Below are positions 27,801 through 36,541 of a stretch of 64,000 bases of DNA, one piece after another; position 1 is the first letter of the stretch, and each line of letters begins with the position of its first letter. The DNA is taken from assembly GCF_949628215.1 (NCBI RefSeq), contig NC_134288.1, positions 11,973,682 to 12,037,681 of the forward strand, written 5' to 3'. This stretch comes from Phalacrocorax aristotelis (Eukaryota; Chordata; Aves; Suliformes; Phalacrocoracidae). The notes beneath the pieces are model-generated. The model saw nothing but the letters and a program-made list of their open reading frames with translations, was not told the origin of the DNA and searched no databases. The position numbers were made by a program, and so were the translations under genes.

Positions 27801-30800
27801 TAATTAGATATTTTAAAGTTGTTCCTTAATGAGGAGTTGGTTTGGTTTAATAAGAACAAGGAACATATATATTAAAAACTTACAGGATCATGAATAGAAG
27901 GAACAATGTAGGTTGGAGTCCTCACCTTACCATTTAACCACAGAGAATATTATCTGTTACTTTATGGATTGGCTTGTGTTTATATATTAGTGCTTCCTAC
28001 CTGGATGCAAATAATAACTAATGGCACACACGGGGCAGACACTGGTCCTCAGATGAGGACCTTTTAGAAGTCATTAAATTCCCAAGTTAAAAAAGCCTGT
28101 CTTTATACAGATTTTCTACACCTGCCACCAACTGTACGTTAGGGGATTTATTCCCTGCCCTTCATTCTGGACTCTTCCACAAGCGCCAGTGGGAACCGTG
28201 CACGTGAAGGGCAGAAATACAATAACCTGAAACAGACCGACAGACCTTTGCGTTTTTCCTCTTTAGCAGAAACTTTCCCATCATTTTTGGATATACTTCT
28301 CCGAGGATTCAAGTCTGAATCCTTTCGCAAAGGACTAATTCTGCTCACAATGTTTTTTACTTATGGAAAGGCCTACAGCATCAAACCGAATCCTGCAGCA
28401 CGGGGTTTAAAGTCACCTTGCCCCCTGCGTGCCAGGTTCATTCCCGCCTAACCGTTTTCTCGCAGAGGAAGCAAACACATCCAGCGTCCCTTTCTCCTAC
28501 ACGCTGAACTCGTGGCTGCTGAAGCTTTCCTGTGCGTGTTTGCCGTGTTAGTTATCAGTTTCTGTGCTTCTGTCACGGTTTAAAATAACAACTAGCTGGA
28601 AAACCCCAGGCAAAGAGGGAGTGGGTTACAAGCTTCAACAGTGCTTCCAAACACAGTTTGTTTGAGGTTATCTTTTTAGCAATTACTGATATTTGTTTAA
28701 CTTACGGATAGACAAAATATTTACAGACTGGTGTAAATGTCAATGTAGTCTTTAGCACAGATTATAACAAATATGAAGTTTAGCCCAGGTTTTCTCACTT
28801 TTCAGTATCTCTGTGTATACAGCGTATTTGCAAGCTATTTAGAAGATGATTTTTTTTCATTATTGAACAACAACAAAAGCGATGTTACAATACAAAACTA
28901 TTAAAACTTTCTTTGGTTTTGAACATCTGCAGAGACACTTTTTAATAATCATACCTGTTGCAATATTTTCTTAAAAATATCAAGGAAGGAATTAAAACAT
29001 TTCTTTACTAACTATATACAAATATATATAAAAGGTAAAGAAATATAGATGCATACGCTTATGGACTAATGAAAATTGCCAATAGGTCATCTAATGGAAT
29101 TTAGAAAAACTGTTATCTTTATGACTTTTGTAGCTGCCACTGTATAGAACAATAAGTTTCTACTGAAAGCATAATTAAAAACTCATTTTTTACATATACA
29201 ATCTTTGTTTTCCTTTTCAGGTCTTGAGTCATCTCGGCCAAATTTGATTCTTGGATTGGTTATCTGTCAGAAAGGGAAACGTCTTGCCACCGGCATTGAA
29301 ACAGAAAAGATGGAGGAAAAGCGAAGCAGAATTCAAGCACACGAGGAAACCGAAACATCACTGTTCTCTAAAGGGCCACTGTCTGCTTCGCAGGAGAAGA
29401 AAACTGCAAAATACACACTTTATTCAGGAGATTCAGCTGTAAGTACAACACCACCTGGATCTCCTCCACCTCCACCCCCACTTCCCGTTCCAGACACCTC
29501 AGCAGTTACACCTTCAGTATTAAAAATACTGTCCTCAATTAAAAGTGGAACCACAACTACTGTAGCACCACCAGTTTCAACAGCCGCTTCTGCAAGCGCT
29601 ACTGCTATGCATTCTTCATCCTCAAAAACTGCCACACCTCTCGAGCACATCCTGCAGACCCTTTTTGGAAAAAAGAAGACTTTTGAGCCTCTTGCTAAGG
29701 ATTCTGAAACTGTCCAGTCCTCAAAAAATCAGGAAGGCCAAGCTGCTGCTGATGGAGGAGTGTCAGCTGTTCCCTTGTTAGATCCCATTGTGCAACAGTT
29801 TGGACAGATGTCGAAAGACAGAGCTATAGAAGAGGAGGAGGATGACAGACCATACGATCCTGAAGAAGAATATGGTCCGGAGAAAGCTTTTGAAATGCAG
29901 ACTGGTGAAAGTGAAAAACGATACAACGTGGAAAAGCCATCTAATACAGCAGAACTAGAGGATGAGGCCTACGATCCAGAAGATGAAACTATTTTGGAAG
30001 AAGCAAAAGTTACTGTTGATGATTTACCTAACAAAATGTATACAGACACTAAAAGCAATTCTTCGGAAACACCTGCTTCCTACGTGCCTGATTTATCTGC
30101 ATCCTCATCCTTGGTAGAACAGCAAAAAATGTTGGAAGAATTAAACAAACAAATAGAAGAACAGAAAAGACAACTAGAGGAACAAGAAGAAGCCCTCAGA
30201 CAACAAAGAGCAGCTGTTGGTGTTTCAATGGCTCATTTTTCAGTGTCCGATGCTTTAATGTCACCGCCACCAAAATCTTCCCTAACAAAGACTGAATTAT
30301 TCCATCAGGACCAGCAAGCTGCGCAAAAAGTAGATTTACCTTCATCTTTAAATCAGCAAGCACAAGTTTTAAACCAGGGCTGTGACCCAAGGCAGAACAG
30401 AGATCCTCGACAAGCTAGAAGAATGGCGACAGAGACTAATGACAATGCTGATTCTCGAATAAAGCCACAGGTGGTACAGAGCGAGATACCCACAAGAGAA
30501 ATTGCTCCAGCAAGTTTTCCAAATGCTTTGCAGACTTCACTTGGTAAGGAGGAAAAACCATTAATTTCTGCTACTCAGCCTGGTTTTAGTGGTGATAATT
30601 GGGTTTCAAGTGAAAAGGCTTCTGCGGTGTCCCAGAAAGAGGCATCTAACAGCAAATTTGAAAATACTGTTCAAGTTAATTTGGAAAACGTGAGTCAAAC
30701 AGCTTCTGGAGAACCTTCTACATCCAAACCTTTACGTAAAGTGCTGCTTCCAACACCCCCAAGTACATCTTTTCAGCCTAATTTCTCCACATCAAATGAC

Positions 30801-32615
30801 AGTCAGTCTTTGCAAGATATGCATCAAGTATGGTCAAATGAGTCAAAGGAAGTAATGGGAAGGGATTCTTTTTCAAATGCAATGTTTACTTCTCAGGAAA
30901 AGGCAGCTGGTCACTTTGAATCAGAGAGGGGTCTTTCATCAGTGCAATATGACGAACAAAGAAATCCTCAGCCTCATCAGTTTGTAGAACAAACTGAATC
31001 TCCATCAGTTCAGAGTGAGGGCGGACCTTCCCCACAGCACTTTGAAGAAAACCGAGCTGGACCTCCATTTTCTTTGTCTGGGCAGAAGGGAGGGCCTCCA
31101 CCACCACTGATGCTCAATGCACCTGGAGGACCTCATGGACCTAATTATAGAGGACCAGCACCACAGTTCTCTGAAGAGCATGGTTCTCCAAATAACGATG
31201 GGCAACGCGGACCTCCGTCTGGAAGATTTGGAGGTCAAAAGGGTCCCATTCCTTCCTTGTTTTCTACACAGCATGGACCACCATCTCTTTTTGGTGATAA
31301 TAGGGGCCCTGCCCCTTCTTATCATGGTGTTCCAAGAGGAATGTCACCATCTCAGTTTGAAGATCGTAGGGAACCTCACATGGAACAAAGGGAATTCTCA
31401 GATTCCCAATATAATGAAATGATTAGGCCGCCAGGACAGTTCGAAGGACCAGATCCACCTCAATTTATGGGAAACAGAGGACCTTCGCCTTTTCCTTTTG
31501 GAGGTCAAAGACGACCCCCACCAGCTCAGTTTAAAGGACAGAGAGGAGGCCCTCAGTTTTCAGGGCCAAGAGGTCCATCCCCGAGTCATTTTGGGGGACC
31601 AAGAGGGCCTCACCCAAGCCAATTTGAAGGGCAGAGAGGTCCAGCTCCAAATCATATACCTGGGCCAAGAGGACTTCTGCCACAGCCATTTGAAGAACGG
31701 AGAGGGAGTCCACCACCCAGATTTGCCAACCAGAGGGGTCCAGCGCCACTTCAGTTTGGAGGACCAAGAGGAGCCACACCTGCAATGTTTCCAGAAGAAA
31801 ATGAACCTCCTTCTTCTAGATTTCACTTCCAAGGTCAGTCACCACAAGGTATGAAGCCAACCCCAAGACCGCTCCTGGACCTTCCAAGCCATCCACCACC
31901 CCACAGAAAAGAGATGTGGGAGGAAGCTGGACCATCTGCATCTCTTTCCAATATTTCTGGACAAGGATCTGAGTCGGAAGGACAGTGGTCAGCATCTGAC
32001 TTCCGAGAAGGCAAAAATCCTGAATTTAGAGGCCAGGCATTTGAAGGGAGACAAAGAGAGAGATATGAGGGAGGCAATAAAGACAAGGTTTTAGATCAGC
32101 CGGAGCCTCAGCAAGCAGATAATCGACAAGGTAGACCCTTTGAGGAAAGACGACGGGATCGAGAACACGGCAGACCTTGGGAAAGAGACCGTGGCAGAAA
32201 CTGGAATAGAGACAGGGACTGGGAGAGACACAGGGACAAGGAATGGGATAAAAATAGAGATAGAAGCCAAAACAAAGACAGAGAGAAGGATTCAGACCGG
32301 GCTAAAGATTGGGAAAGAAACAGAGACCGAGAGAGACCAAGAACCAGAGAGAGAGAATCCTACAGAAGACGTGATAGAGAGCGATCAAGAAGCAGAGACC
32401 GAGATCGCGACAGAGAGAAAGACAGGGACCGGGATCGAAGCAGGGAGAAAGAAAGAGATCGAGAGAGAGATCGAGATCGTGAAAGAGAAAGAGGAAAAGA
32501 TCGCAAGGATCGGAGTAAGAGCAGGGAAACTGGTAAGGAGACGAAGCCAGAAGCACTGAAGGAAACTCAGAAACCAACAGAAGCAGAAGCTTCATCTTCC
32601 ACTAATCAGTCATAG
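640..32615 (+). CDS. DIDO1: DIDO1 (death-inducer obliterator 1), 3' part, 12 coding exons
   Basis: This is a nuclear chromatin reader and transcription-elongation regulator; only the part downstream of the PHD finger is in the window. Joining 640-852, 1659-1884, 15459-15927, 16890-17049, 17741-17857, 18084-18191, 18537-18672, 18792-19338, 20227-20380, 21430-21519, 22195-22390 and 29221-32615 gives 5,811 nt. That is 1,937 codons including the TAG, with all phases agreeing and all introns GT-AG. In order, the window protein has a C-x4-C...C-x3-C motif (residues 1-40), a TFIIS central domain (about 287-400), a SPOC domain (about 665-800), a coiled coil, Gly-Pro-Arg repeats and an RD/RE tail. Human DIDO1 is about 2,240 residues, so roughly the N-terminal 430 are missing. 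Long identical stretches to mammalian DIDO1 as I recall it make the identity secure. PHF3 is the nearest alternative, but it lacks this tail. Confidence 0.97.
853..1658 (+). other. DIDO1: DIDO1 intron
   Basis: This AT-rich intron holds an 18-bp direct repeat (1146-1163 and 1209-1226). I see nothing coding in it. Confidence 0.85.
1146..1226. repeat. 18-bp direct repeat pair
   Basis: TTAATTCCAAATTAATTT occurs identically at 1146-1163 and 1209-1226, 63 bp apart, in a DIDO1 intron. Each copy is AT-rich and partly self-complementary. It is probably a small local duplication. Confidence 0.6.
1659..1884 (+). CDS. DIDO1: DIDO1 exon: linker ending at the isoform branch point
   Basis: The exon is 226 nt, from acceptor TCATGCAG to donor AAAT|GTATGT, ending in phase 1. 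It encodes AGVKLLSNQKRPFPEKRE and then the strongly conserved STPSWASDHNYNAVKPE. Only 'T' of the last codon lies here. It joins CT at 15459 to make Ser, or AT at 10423 to make Tyr. Read-through without splicing would add 16 codons (starting CMYRIGIF) to a TGA at 1932-1934. Confidence 0.94.
10423..10544 (+). CDS. DIDO1: Candidate alternative last exon of a short DIDO1 isoform
   Basis: A 13-T tract followed by CAG (acceptor AG at 10421-10422) precedes an open stretch. With the phase-1 'T' carried from the exon ending at 1884, it reads Y-SKRKQSALQTHYETDPS and on through GLSTAQFKTPSINRARN to a TGA at 10542-10544. Acceptor strength, phase match and non-repetitive composition all fit a terminal exon. 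Mammalian short DIDO1 is about 562 residues and diverges at this same junction, leaving about 30 isoform-specific residues; this exon gives 40. I do not recall the mammalian isoform tail well enough to align it, so the call is an inference. Confidence 0.55.
14423..14449. repeat. Poly(T) tract
   Basis: Seven T, one G, then 19 T in a DIDO1 intron, just after a GGGGGTGTGTGGGG stretch. It is simple sequence, possibly the remnant of a retroposon tail on the opposite strand, but no element body is recognisable. Confidence 0.7.
15459..15927 (+). CDS. DIDO1: DIDO1 exon: Ser/Pro-rich linker into TFIIS central domain
   Basis: The exon is 469 nt, entered in phase 1 and ending in phase 2 (AG|GTGGGA). 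A Ser/Lys/Pro-rich linker contains GSFKGVIPKKPWPSSGS, then SQPNSQIRQNIRRSLKE, the first helix of the TFIIS central domain. The linker is low complexity and the helix is nearly invariant in DIDO1/PHF3 proteins. Confidence 0.95.
15928..16889 (+). other. DIDO1: DIDO1 intron
   Basis: The intron lies within the TFIIS-M coding region. An A-rich tract at about 16119-16158 is the only notable element. Confidence 0.85.
16119..16158. repeat. A-rich simple sequence
   Basis: A tract of A with scattered C in a DIDO1 intron. It is simple sequence with no recognisable retroelement body next to it. Confidence 0.65.
16890..17049 (+). CDS. DIDO1: DIDO1 exon: TFIIS central domain
   Basis: The exon is 160 nt and completes the split Arg codon, continuing VNDSDDLVMTESEVGKVAL, FNLFQVTDNRYKSKYRSI and MFNLKDPKNQ before donor CAG|GTTTGG. 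This is the core of the TFIIS-M domain, which in this family contacts the RNA polymerase II jaw as TFIIS does. Sequence identity with mammalian DIDO1 is very high. Confidence 0.96.
17050..17740 (+). other. DIDO1: DIDO1 intron
   Basis: AT-rich sequence ending in the strong acceptor TTGTTTTCAG. Nothing else is seen. Confidence 0.85.
17741..17857 (+). CDS. DIDO1: DIDO1 exon: end of TFIIS central domain
   Basis: The exon has 39 codons in phase 0. GLFHRVLREEISLSKLVRMK and PEELLSKELSVWKEKPAKA form the last helices of the TFIIS-M domain. Donor GCA|GTAAGT. Confidence 0.96.
18084..18191 (+). CDS. DIDO1: DIDO1 exon: acidic/basic linker
   Basis: The exon has 36 codons in phase 0, starting MIESRSKSHEIKKASVKRE and ending MEDSPPVSDSD before GTAAGT. 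The short 226-bp intron upstream (17858-18083) holds nothing notable. This is a conserved linker after TFIIS-M. Confidence 0.95.
18192..18536 (+). other. DIDO1: DIDO1 intron
   Basis: Short AT-rich intron ending TTAATTTTAG. Nothing notable. Confidence 0.85.
18537..18672 (+). CDS. DIDO1: DIDO1 exon: conserved CKICTG block
   Basis: The exon is 136 nt from phase 0 to phase 1. It contains LDVFSSMLKDTTSQHRAHLF followed by DLNCKICTG, nearly identical to mammalian DIDO1. The C-x2-C motif is a conserved short element of unknown role. Confidence 0.95.
18792..19338 (+). CDS. DIDO1: DIDO1 exon: disordered linker before SPOC
   Basis: The exon is 547 nt from phase 1 to phase 2, ending ATCAA|GTGCGT. It is rich in Glu, Pro, Ala and Ser and variable compared with mammals. 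The anchors GVVTTVTVSGRDPRTA and VPKSILTKPSSSPDPRYL are conserved. It is preceded by a 119-bp intron (18673-18791). Confidence 0.94.
19339..20226 (+). other. DIDO1: DIDO1 intron
   Basis: AT-rich intron ending GTTTTGCAG. Nothing else is recognised. Confidence 0.85.
20227..20380 (+). CDS. DIDO1: DIDO1 exon: start of SPOC domain
   Basis: The exon is 154 nt, entered in phase 2. VPEPRSPQDSD leads into LFLSRLNTIWKGFINMQSVA and KFVTKAYPVSGCFDYLSE, the N-terminal half of the SPOC beta-barrel. SPOC domains bind phosphoserine peptides such as the RNA polymerase II C-terminal domain. Donor GAG|GTTAGC. Confidence 0.96.
20381..21429 (+). other. DIDO1: DIDO1 intron
   Basis: AT-rich intron ending CTTGTTTAG. 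Nothing notable. Confidence 0.85.
21430..21519 (+). CDS. DIDO1: DIDO1 exon: SPOC domain, middle
   Basis: The exon has 30 codons in phase 0: DLPDTIHIGGRISPKTVWDY and VGKLKSSLSK. This is typical SPOC core, almost identical to mammalian DIDO1. Confidence 0.96.
21520..22194 (+). other. DIDO1: DIDO1 intron
   Basis: Very AT-rich intron ending TGTATTACAG. Nothing else is seen. Confidence 0.85.
22195..22390 (+). CDS. DIDO1: DIDO1 exon: SPOC domain, C-terminal part
   Basis: The exon is 196 nt from phase 0 to phase 1. It encodes ELCLIRFHPATEEEEVAYIS, LYSYFSSRGRFGVVANNN and RHVKDLYLIPLS, completing SPOC, and ends LLPFEGPG|GTAAGC. Read-through at the donor adds KHKTGEVKC before a TAG at 22420-22422, a possible end for the middle-length DIDO2-type isoform. 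Confidence 0.96.
23986..23991 (+). promoter_or_regulatory. DIDO1: Candidate intronic poly(A) signal of DIDO1
   Basis: AATAAA in an AT-rich setting. A TGTATGTA element (a UGUA-type upstream motif) lies about 90 bases 5' and GTGGTCATTGTGTCC follows within 30 bases. The three together look like a functional cleavage site, about 1.6 kb past the read-through stop at 22422. Confidence 0.4.
27097..27138. repeat. AT-only simple sequence
   Basis: About 42 bases made up only of A and T, rich in TATA/TTAT units, in a DIDO1 intron. Simple sequence. Confidence 0.7.
29221..32615 (+). CDS. DIDO1: DIDO1 giant terminal exon (DIDO3-type C-terminus)
   Basis: The exon is 3,395 nt, from acceptor TCCTTTTCAG to TAG at 32613-32615. 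It starts GLESSRPNLILGLVICQK. A Pro-rich TTPPGSPPPPPPLPVP follows, then LEHILQTLFGKKK and acidic DDRPYDPEEEYGPEKAF and YDPEDETILEEAKVTVDDL blocks. A coiled coil (LVEQQKMLEELNKQIEEQKR onward) leads into VSDALMSPPPKSS. Next come about 20 Gly-Pro-Arg/Gln-Arg-Gly repeats (about 31020-31800), and finally an alternating Arg-Asp/Arg-Glu tail (32130-32530). This matches the longest DIDO isoform, linked to splicing, R-loop control and spindle or centrosome function. The repeats are collagen-like only in composition. Confidence 0.96.
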
Positions 32616-33223
32616 AAATATGATTGATATTTTATTTCCCATAAATAATACACTTTCACAAGATAGCAAGGACTGAGTCAGCATCTTCTGTATATACTGT
32701 ATATTCGCATCTTTACAAAAATGCTGTTGTAAAACTAGCCTTACAAAATGTACTGACAAATTAGCAATTTCTGAACAACTGTGAATGAAAATACTCGAAT
32801 AGATAAAAGGCAAGAACATACTGGACTTTCACTTGCTGCATTTTGTGCATAATGTTTTTCTTATAAAAATTCACAGCGTTACCTGTACTGAAATTTTGTT
32901 TTTCTACTTGCATCTTTATCTTAAAATTTCCATTTACAGTACAGAAATGGAAAAAGTCTAAGAAGAGCATATTGCTTTTTAAGATTATAAAGTTATGTTT
33001 TCCAGTAACTTGAATTGTAATTTTATAAGAGAATTTAATCCAGACCTTAGGAGCCATACCTTTACATCTCATGTATGTGATATTTTGGTGTCAAAATTGT
33101 TCCTACAGCACACGCTTTAAACAAAAGAGTCCAATGTTGCCGTCTTGTTTATTTAGGAAAAAGGCTGCAGAAGAACAGTGTTAATAATTACTTTTGACTA
33201 ACGGAGGATTTGAGAACGGAATC

Positions 33224-33251
33224 TTATAAGCTTAAAGTTATAAGCTTAAAG
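33224..33251. repeat. 14-bp perfect tandem duplication in DIDO1 3' UTR
   Basis: TTATAAGCTTAAAG is present twice, head to tail with no gap. The unit contains the palindrome AAGCTT. It is probably replication slippage. Confidence 0.75.
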
Positions 33252-33878
33252 TGCACTATCTTCCTTTTTATATACTGGTATTTTGTGTTTTGGAATCCAT
33301 CTGTTAAGTGTACAGCAACGAAACAAGTCATACCTAGTTTTTTTCATGAGGCTGAGGGGTTTTAACTGTCACATTTTTACAAATCTGTAATTAAAGAACA
33401 CACAAGAGTAGCACCTTTATAACCAGCAAAACTCATCAAAACATCAGACATTTATTTTGGAAAAGGCTAAGACTACAAAGGAATTGGAATACCAAAGGAA
33501 AGAAGAGCAAGTTGGTTAAGTAGGCCGTTAGATCTGTTACTTCAGTTGAACTGGTTTAGTGGAGCATTTTTTTTTTGTTGGTTTGGTTTGGTTTTGCAGA
33601 ATTTTGCCATAGACTTAAGAAATGTTCCCTTTTTATTGTACTTTTCATTCTAAAAGTGTTTTGCTCCTGAAAAAAAAGTGTCACTGTTTTTTTGTTAGAC
33701 CCTACTTAGTCTGGTAGTGTATATAAAACCCTCCACTGAGAAAGTTATAACTGCATTAAGCTTGGAAAGAAGAGCGGTGGTACTTCATGTTGTGATGCGA
33801 GAGAGATGTTTTTCACTGTGAAATACATTACATTGCTACTTTTCATGTATTCTTCAAGTGCGTAATTCTAAAGTATGA

Positions 33879-33884
33879 AATAAA
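33879..33884 (+). promoter_or_regulatory. DIDO1: Poly(A) signal, proximal, DIDO1
   Basis: AATAAA about 1.26 kb after the DIDO1 stop codon. Confidence 0.45.
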
Positions 33885-34365
33885 ACCCCACTAATTTATT
33901 TGACCGTGTAAATTAACAGTCGGGTAAATATTTTGATATTTTTATAAAATAGTTTTGGAAATGTAAAATCAGATTCCTATAAACATTTGCGTCTTGAGGA
34001 CTACGTTACAAGTAGCACCTATGCCATGTATCTCACTACAGATTTTACACTTCACAGTGGTGCATCTTTGAAGTCCTTATGCATCGAGGATTTGCTGGTT
34101 GAAATGCTCGTCCGTATTCTGAACCTGTAGACAAAAAGTTAAAATGCAGAGAGGTGGTATTAAATGCAAACATCTACTATGGTGTAAGATTTTTTTCTTA
34201 ATGAGATGTTTCTAATTTAAAGACATACATAAAAGTATGCAAAAAGTTAAGTGTGTTTGTTTAGGTTTACTTGATAGAAATTTCTGTAAATTGTATTTTA
34301 TATGGCAAAATATATCACTGTACATTAAAATATGGGACTTCACAGGTTTTTGTTACTGTAAGTAG

Positions 34366-34371
34366 AATAAA
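34366..34371 (+). promoter_or_regulatory. DIDO1: Poly(A) signal, distal, DIDO1
   Basis: AATAAA about 1.75 kb after the DIDO1 stop, followed within 40 bases by the T/G-rich GAACTGTTGTCC and further T/G runs. It is a reasonable main cleavage site. Confidence 0.5.
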
Positions 34372-34390
34372 CATCTACAGAGAACTGTTG

Positions 34391-36019
34391 TCCATATCTT
34401 AGATCTGTATGTCTGTGTTATTTTATAAATATTGCTATTCTCAGCAAACTGCAAGAGGCTGATGGCACATAGCTCGGCTTTCGTTTCCTCATTCTTTAAC
34501 GAAAGAAGATGTTTTGTAGGACGTCGCTACCAATTGGTGTTTAATTGTAGGCATTCTATAGAGCATATGAAAAACTGCTTATCCTTTTTGTCTGGGTTCT
34601 AAAACATCCCCTAATTTGTTCTGAAGTTGGTTTTTTTTAATGAGGAAATTTGTAATTTGTAGATTTGACACCAAAAATATTAAAGAAAAGAAACAGTATT
34701 AATTCATTCAGGTCAGCTTTGAACTTAAGAAAAACTCCGTTCACACCATTTGTGAATTCCTTGACTTTACATTGTTATGAAATAGATGTGTGGCCTTCCA
34801 TCTTCTAGGAAACACTCCTTTATCACGGGTCAGTTTGGGGAATCTGTTTGCAATTTAGGTAAAGTAAATGCATCCTCCTACAGACATAGTGGCAAAAAAA
34901 ACCCTCCTCAACAGCGTACAGGTAGACACTAATGGCGTAATATTTTTAAAACCAGTTTCATGTAGTTTATAATGACCTGGACTTGGATTTTGCAGCGGAA
35001 AATGTCTGTGCATGCTACAGCGACTGAATGTGCATGCCATTGAAGAATGCAGTACGCAGATTTTACTTTTTTATCCTCCTGAAGAGAATACAGATTTCAT
35101 AAACTATTGAAATTGTTTATTTTAGTGTGCTTATGAGCTAGAGTGGCATTTTTGTGCCTTTCGTGCTCTGGCTTGTTTCTAGAATTCGTCTTCTGTAATA
35201 CACACTGCTTTTAATACTAAAATACATAACCAGTTGCAGATACGTAACAGAGACCGAATGTACAAACTGCTCACAAGTGCGAGGTGCCTGTTGTGGAAAG
35301 AGTGATTCTGTGTGGGTGCACTCAGGTGGTCTCCGAGTGGAAGACCTAGCATCTAAGTTCAATTTCATGAAATCATATGGTAATACCGCTTTACAAGTCC
35401 AGAAAAATTGAACATCTTTAAGGGGCTTTGGATTAACTTTCTATCCAAAACCAGTTTTTAAACACTGGCAAACTAGTAAAGTGTTTATAATTTATTAACT
35501 TAACCAACAGGAAACCCAGGGCTATGGACTCCACTGTAGCTGTGTACTGGATGTGGGAGAGCCTCCGGTCTCCAGTGCTTCACAGAAGCATTCCTTGTGG
35601 GGAAAAAGGGCAAAAGGGGAAAAGCCTTTATTCTGCAACAGTGAAACAAAACAAAGGTTAATTTCCAAGCATTGTGGGGTTTTTTTCCTCTTACAATTTT
35701 TCTTCATCATCCCATCTGTGCCATCAGTGTCTGGTAACAGCTAAGAGGTGAGGGTACTGAGCAGTACTTGGGTCACAGGAAAAGGTACGGACAGGACACA
35801 TGATCAGGCATCTGTCAGGACCTCGGAGCCCTGGACAAACGCCTTTTGGGGAGGATTTTTATAATACTAATGGTGACTTAAACCACATACCCATTGCCAT
35901 TCAACAGGCCTTGGGCTCCTGAACAGCTGAGCTCTACTGTCCCGCTCTTAAAATAACCTGGAGTAAATACAACTTTCTCCTGCAGGCTGCGGGCTGACAA
36001 ACTCCTAAGCCTTGTGTTG
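34391..36019. other. Intergenic spacer DIDO1-TCFL5
   Basis: This stretch is AT-rich at first and rises in GC toward the CpG island. Open frames here are short and unrelated to known proteins. I see no RNA gene or transposon. Confidence 0.6.
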
Positions 36020-36047
36020 GTGAAAAAAATCCTGTCGTGTTCATGTT

Positions 36048-36128
36048 TAACGGGGCAGCCTTGTGTGGAAAAGCAACGCCATCCTCCTGTTCAACGGCGT
36101 GAAGCCTCGCTGCGTTCGCATTTAACGG
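36048..36128 (+). promoter_or_regulatory. Cluster of MYB-type motifs upstream of TCFL5
   Basis: TAACGG at 36048-36053, CAACGG at 36092-36097 and TAACGG at 36123-36128 match the MYB consensus YAAC(G/T)G. A reverse-strand copy (CCGTTG) lies at 36500-36505. The three forward copies share flanking bases (TTTAACGGGG and TTCAACGG). In mouse, A-MYB (MYBL1) is known to activate Tcfl5 during male meiosis. Confidence 0.45.
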
Positions 36129-36444
36129 GGAGGCTTGGCCCGAAGATGGGAGATGGGGAGTTCGGGGACGCTCCTCTCTCCCCTCTCGGCGCTTCCCCGC
36201 CCATGGCGGTTTCCCCTGGCCGTTTCCTCACGGGCCGGGCTCCGCCACCCCCCCACCCCTCCCCGGCCGTTTTTCCACAGCCCGAACCGGATAAAACAAA
36301 CACCCCGACGCCAGGGCGGGAAGGAGGGCAGGGAACCCACTGCCGCACCGCGGCGGGCTCCGGTGGGGGCCTCGCGGGGTTCCGGGGCGAGGCGGGCCAG
36401 GGACACCCCGAGGGACAGACCGACAGACACCCCGCCTGAGGCGC

Positions 36445-36467
36445 GGGGCGGGGCGCGGCGCAGGCGC
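36445..36467 (+). promoter_or_regulatory. TCFL5: GC box (Sp1/KLF) and NRF1-type site
   Basis: GGGGCGGGGC at 36445-36454 is a canonical GC box, and GCGCAGGCGC at 36458-36467 fits the NRF1 consensus. Both lie mid-island, about 650 bases upstream of the TCFL5 ATG, as in many TATA-less promoters. Confidence 0.55.
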
Positions 36468-36541
36468 GCGGCGGTCAGGCGGGCGGCGGTTGCACGCGGC
36501 CGTTGCGCGGGGCGGTTGGCGGGGCCGGTGCTGGGACTCCT

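Larger units (their letters stand above)
22391..29220 (+). other. DIDO1: DIDO1 6.8 kb intron
   Basis: This AT-rich intron separates SPOC from the giant last exon. It contains a candidate internal poly(A) signal at 23986-23991 and an AT-only stretch at 27097-27138. I see no coding exon; the open frames are short and composition-driven. Confidence 0.8.
32616..34390 (+). other. DIDO1: DIDO1 3' UTR
   Basis: AT-rich noncoding sequence directly after the stop. AATAAA hexamers occur at 33879-33884 and 34366-34371; the latter gives a UTR of about 1.77 kb. I infer the end from the second signal. The stretch also has a 14-bp tandem duplication and T-rich tracts. Confidence 0.6.

Noticed and set aside
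31020-31810. Collagen-like GPRG repeats as part of a collagen gene
   Set aside because: There is no sustained Gly-X-Y periodicity, and the block sits in one exon in frame with DIDO1.
31117-31854. Plus-strand 101- and 118-codon frames inside the DIDO1 last exon
   Set aside because: These are out-of-frame shadows of the Gly-Pro-Arg repeat array; the DIDO1 frame itself matches known protein throughout.
32140-32559. 139-codon frame rich in Glu, Thr and Lys
   Set aside because: It is a shadow of the Arg-Asp/Arg-Glu repeat in the purine-rich tail of DIDO1.
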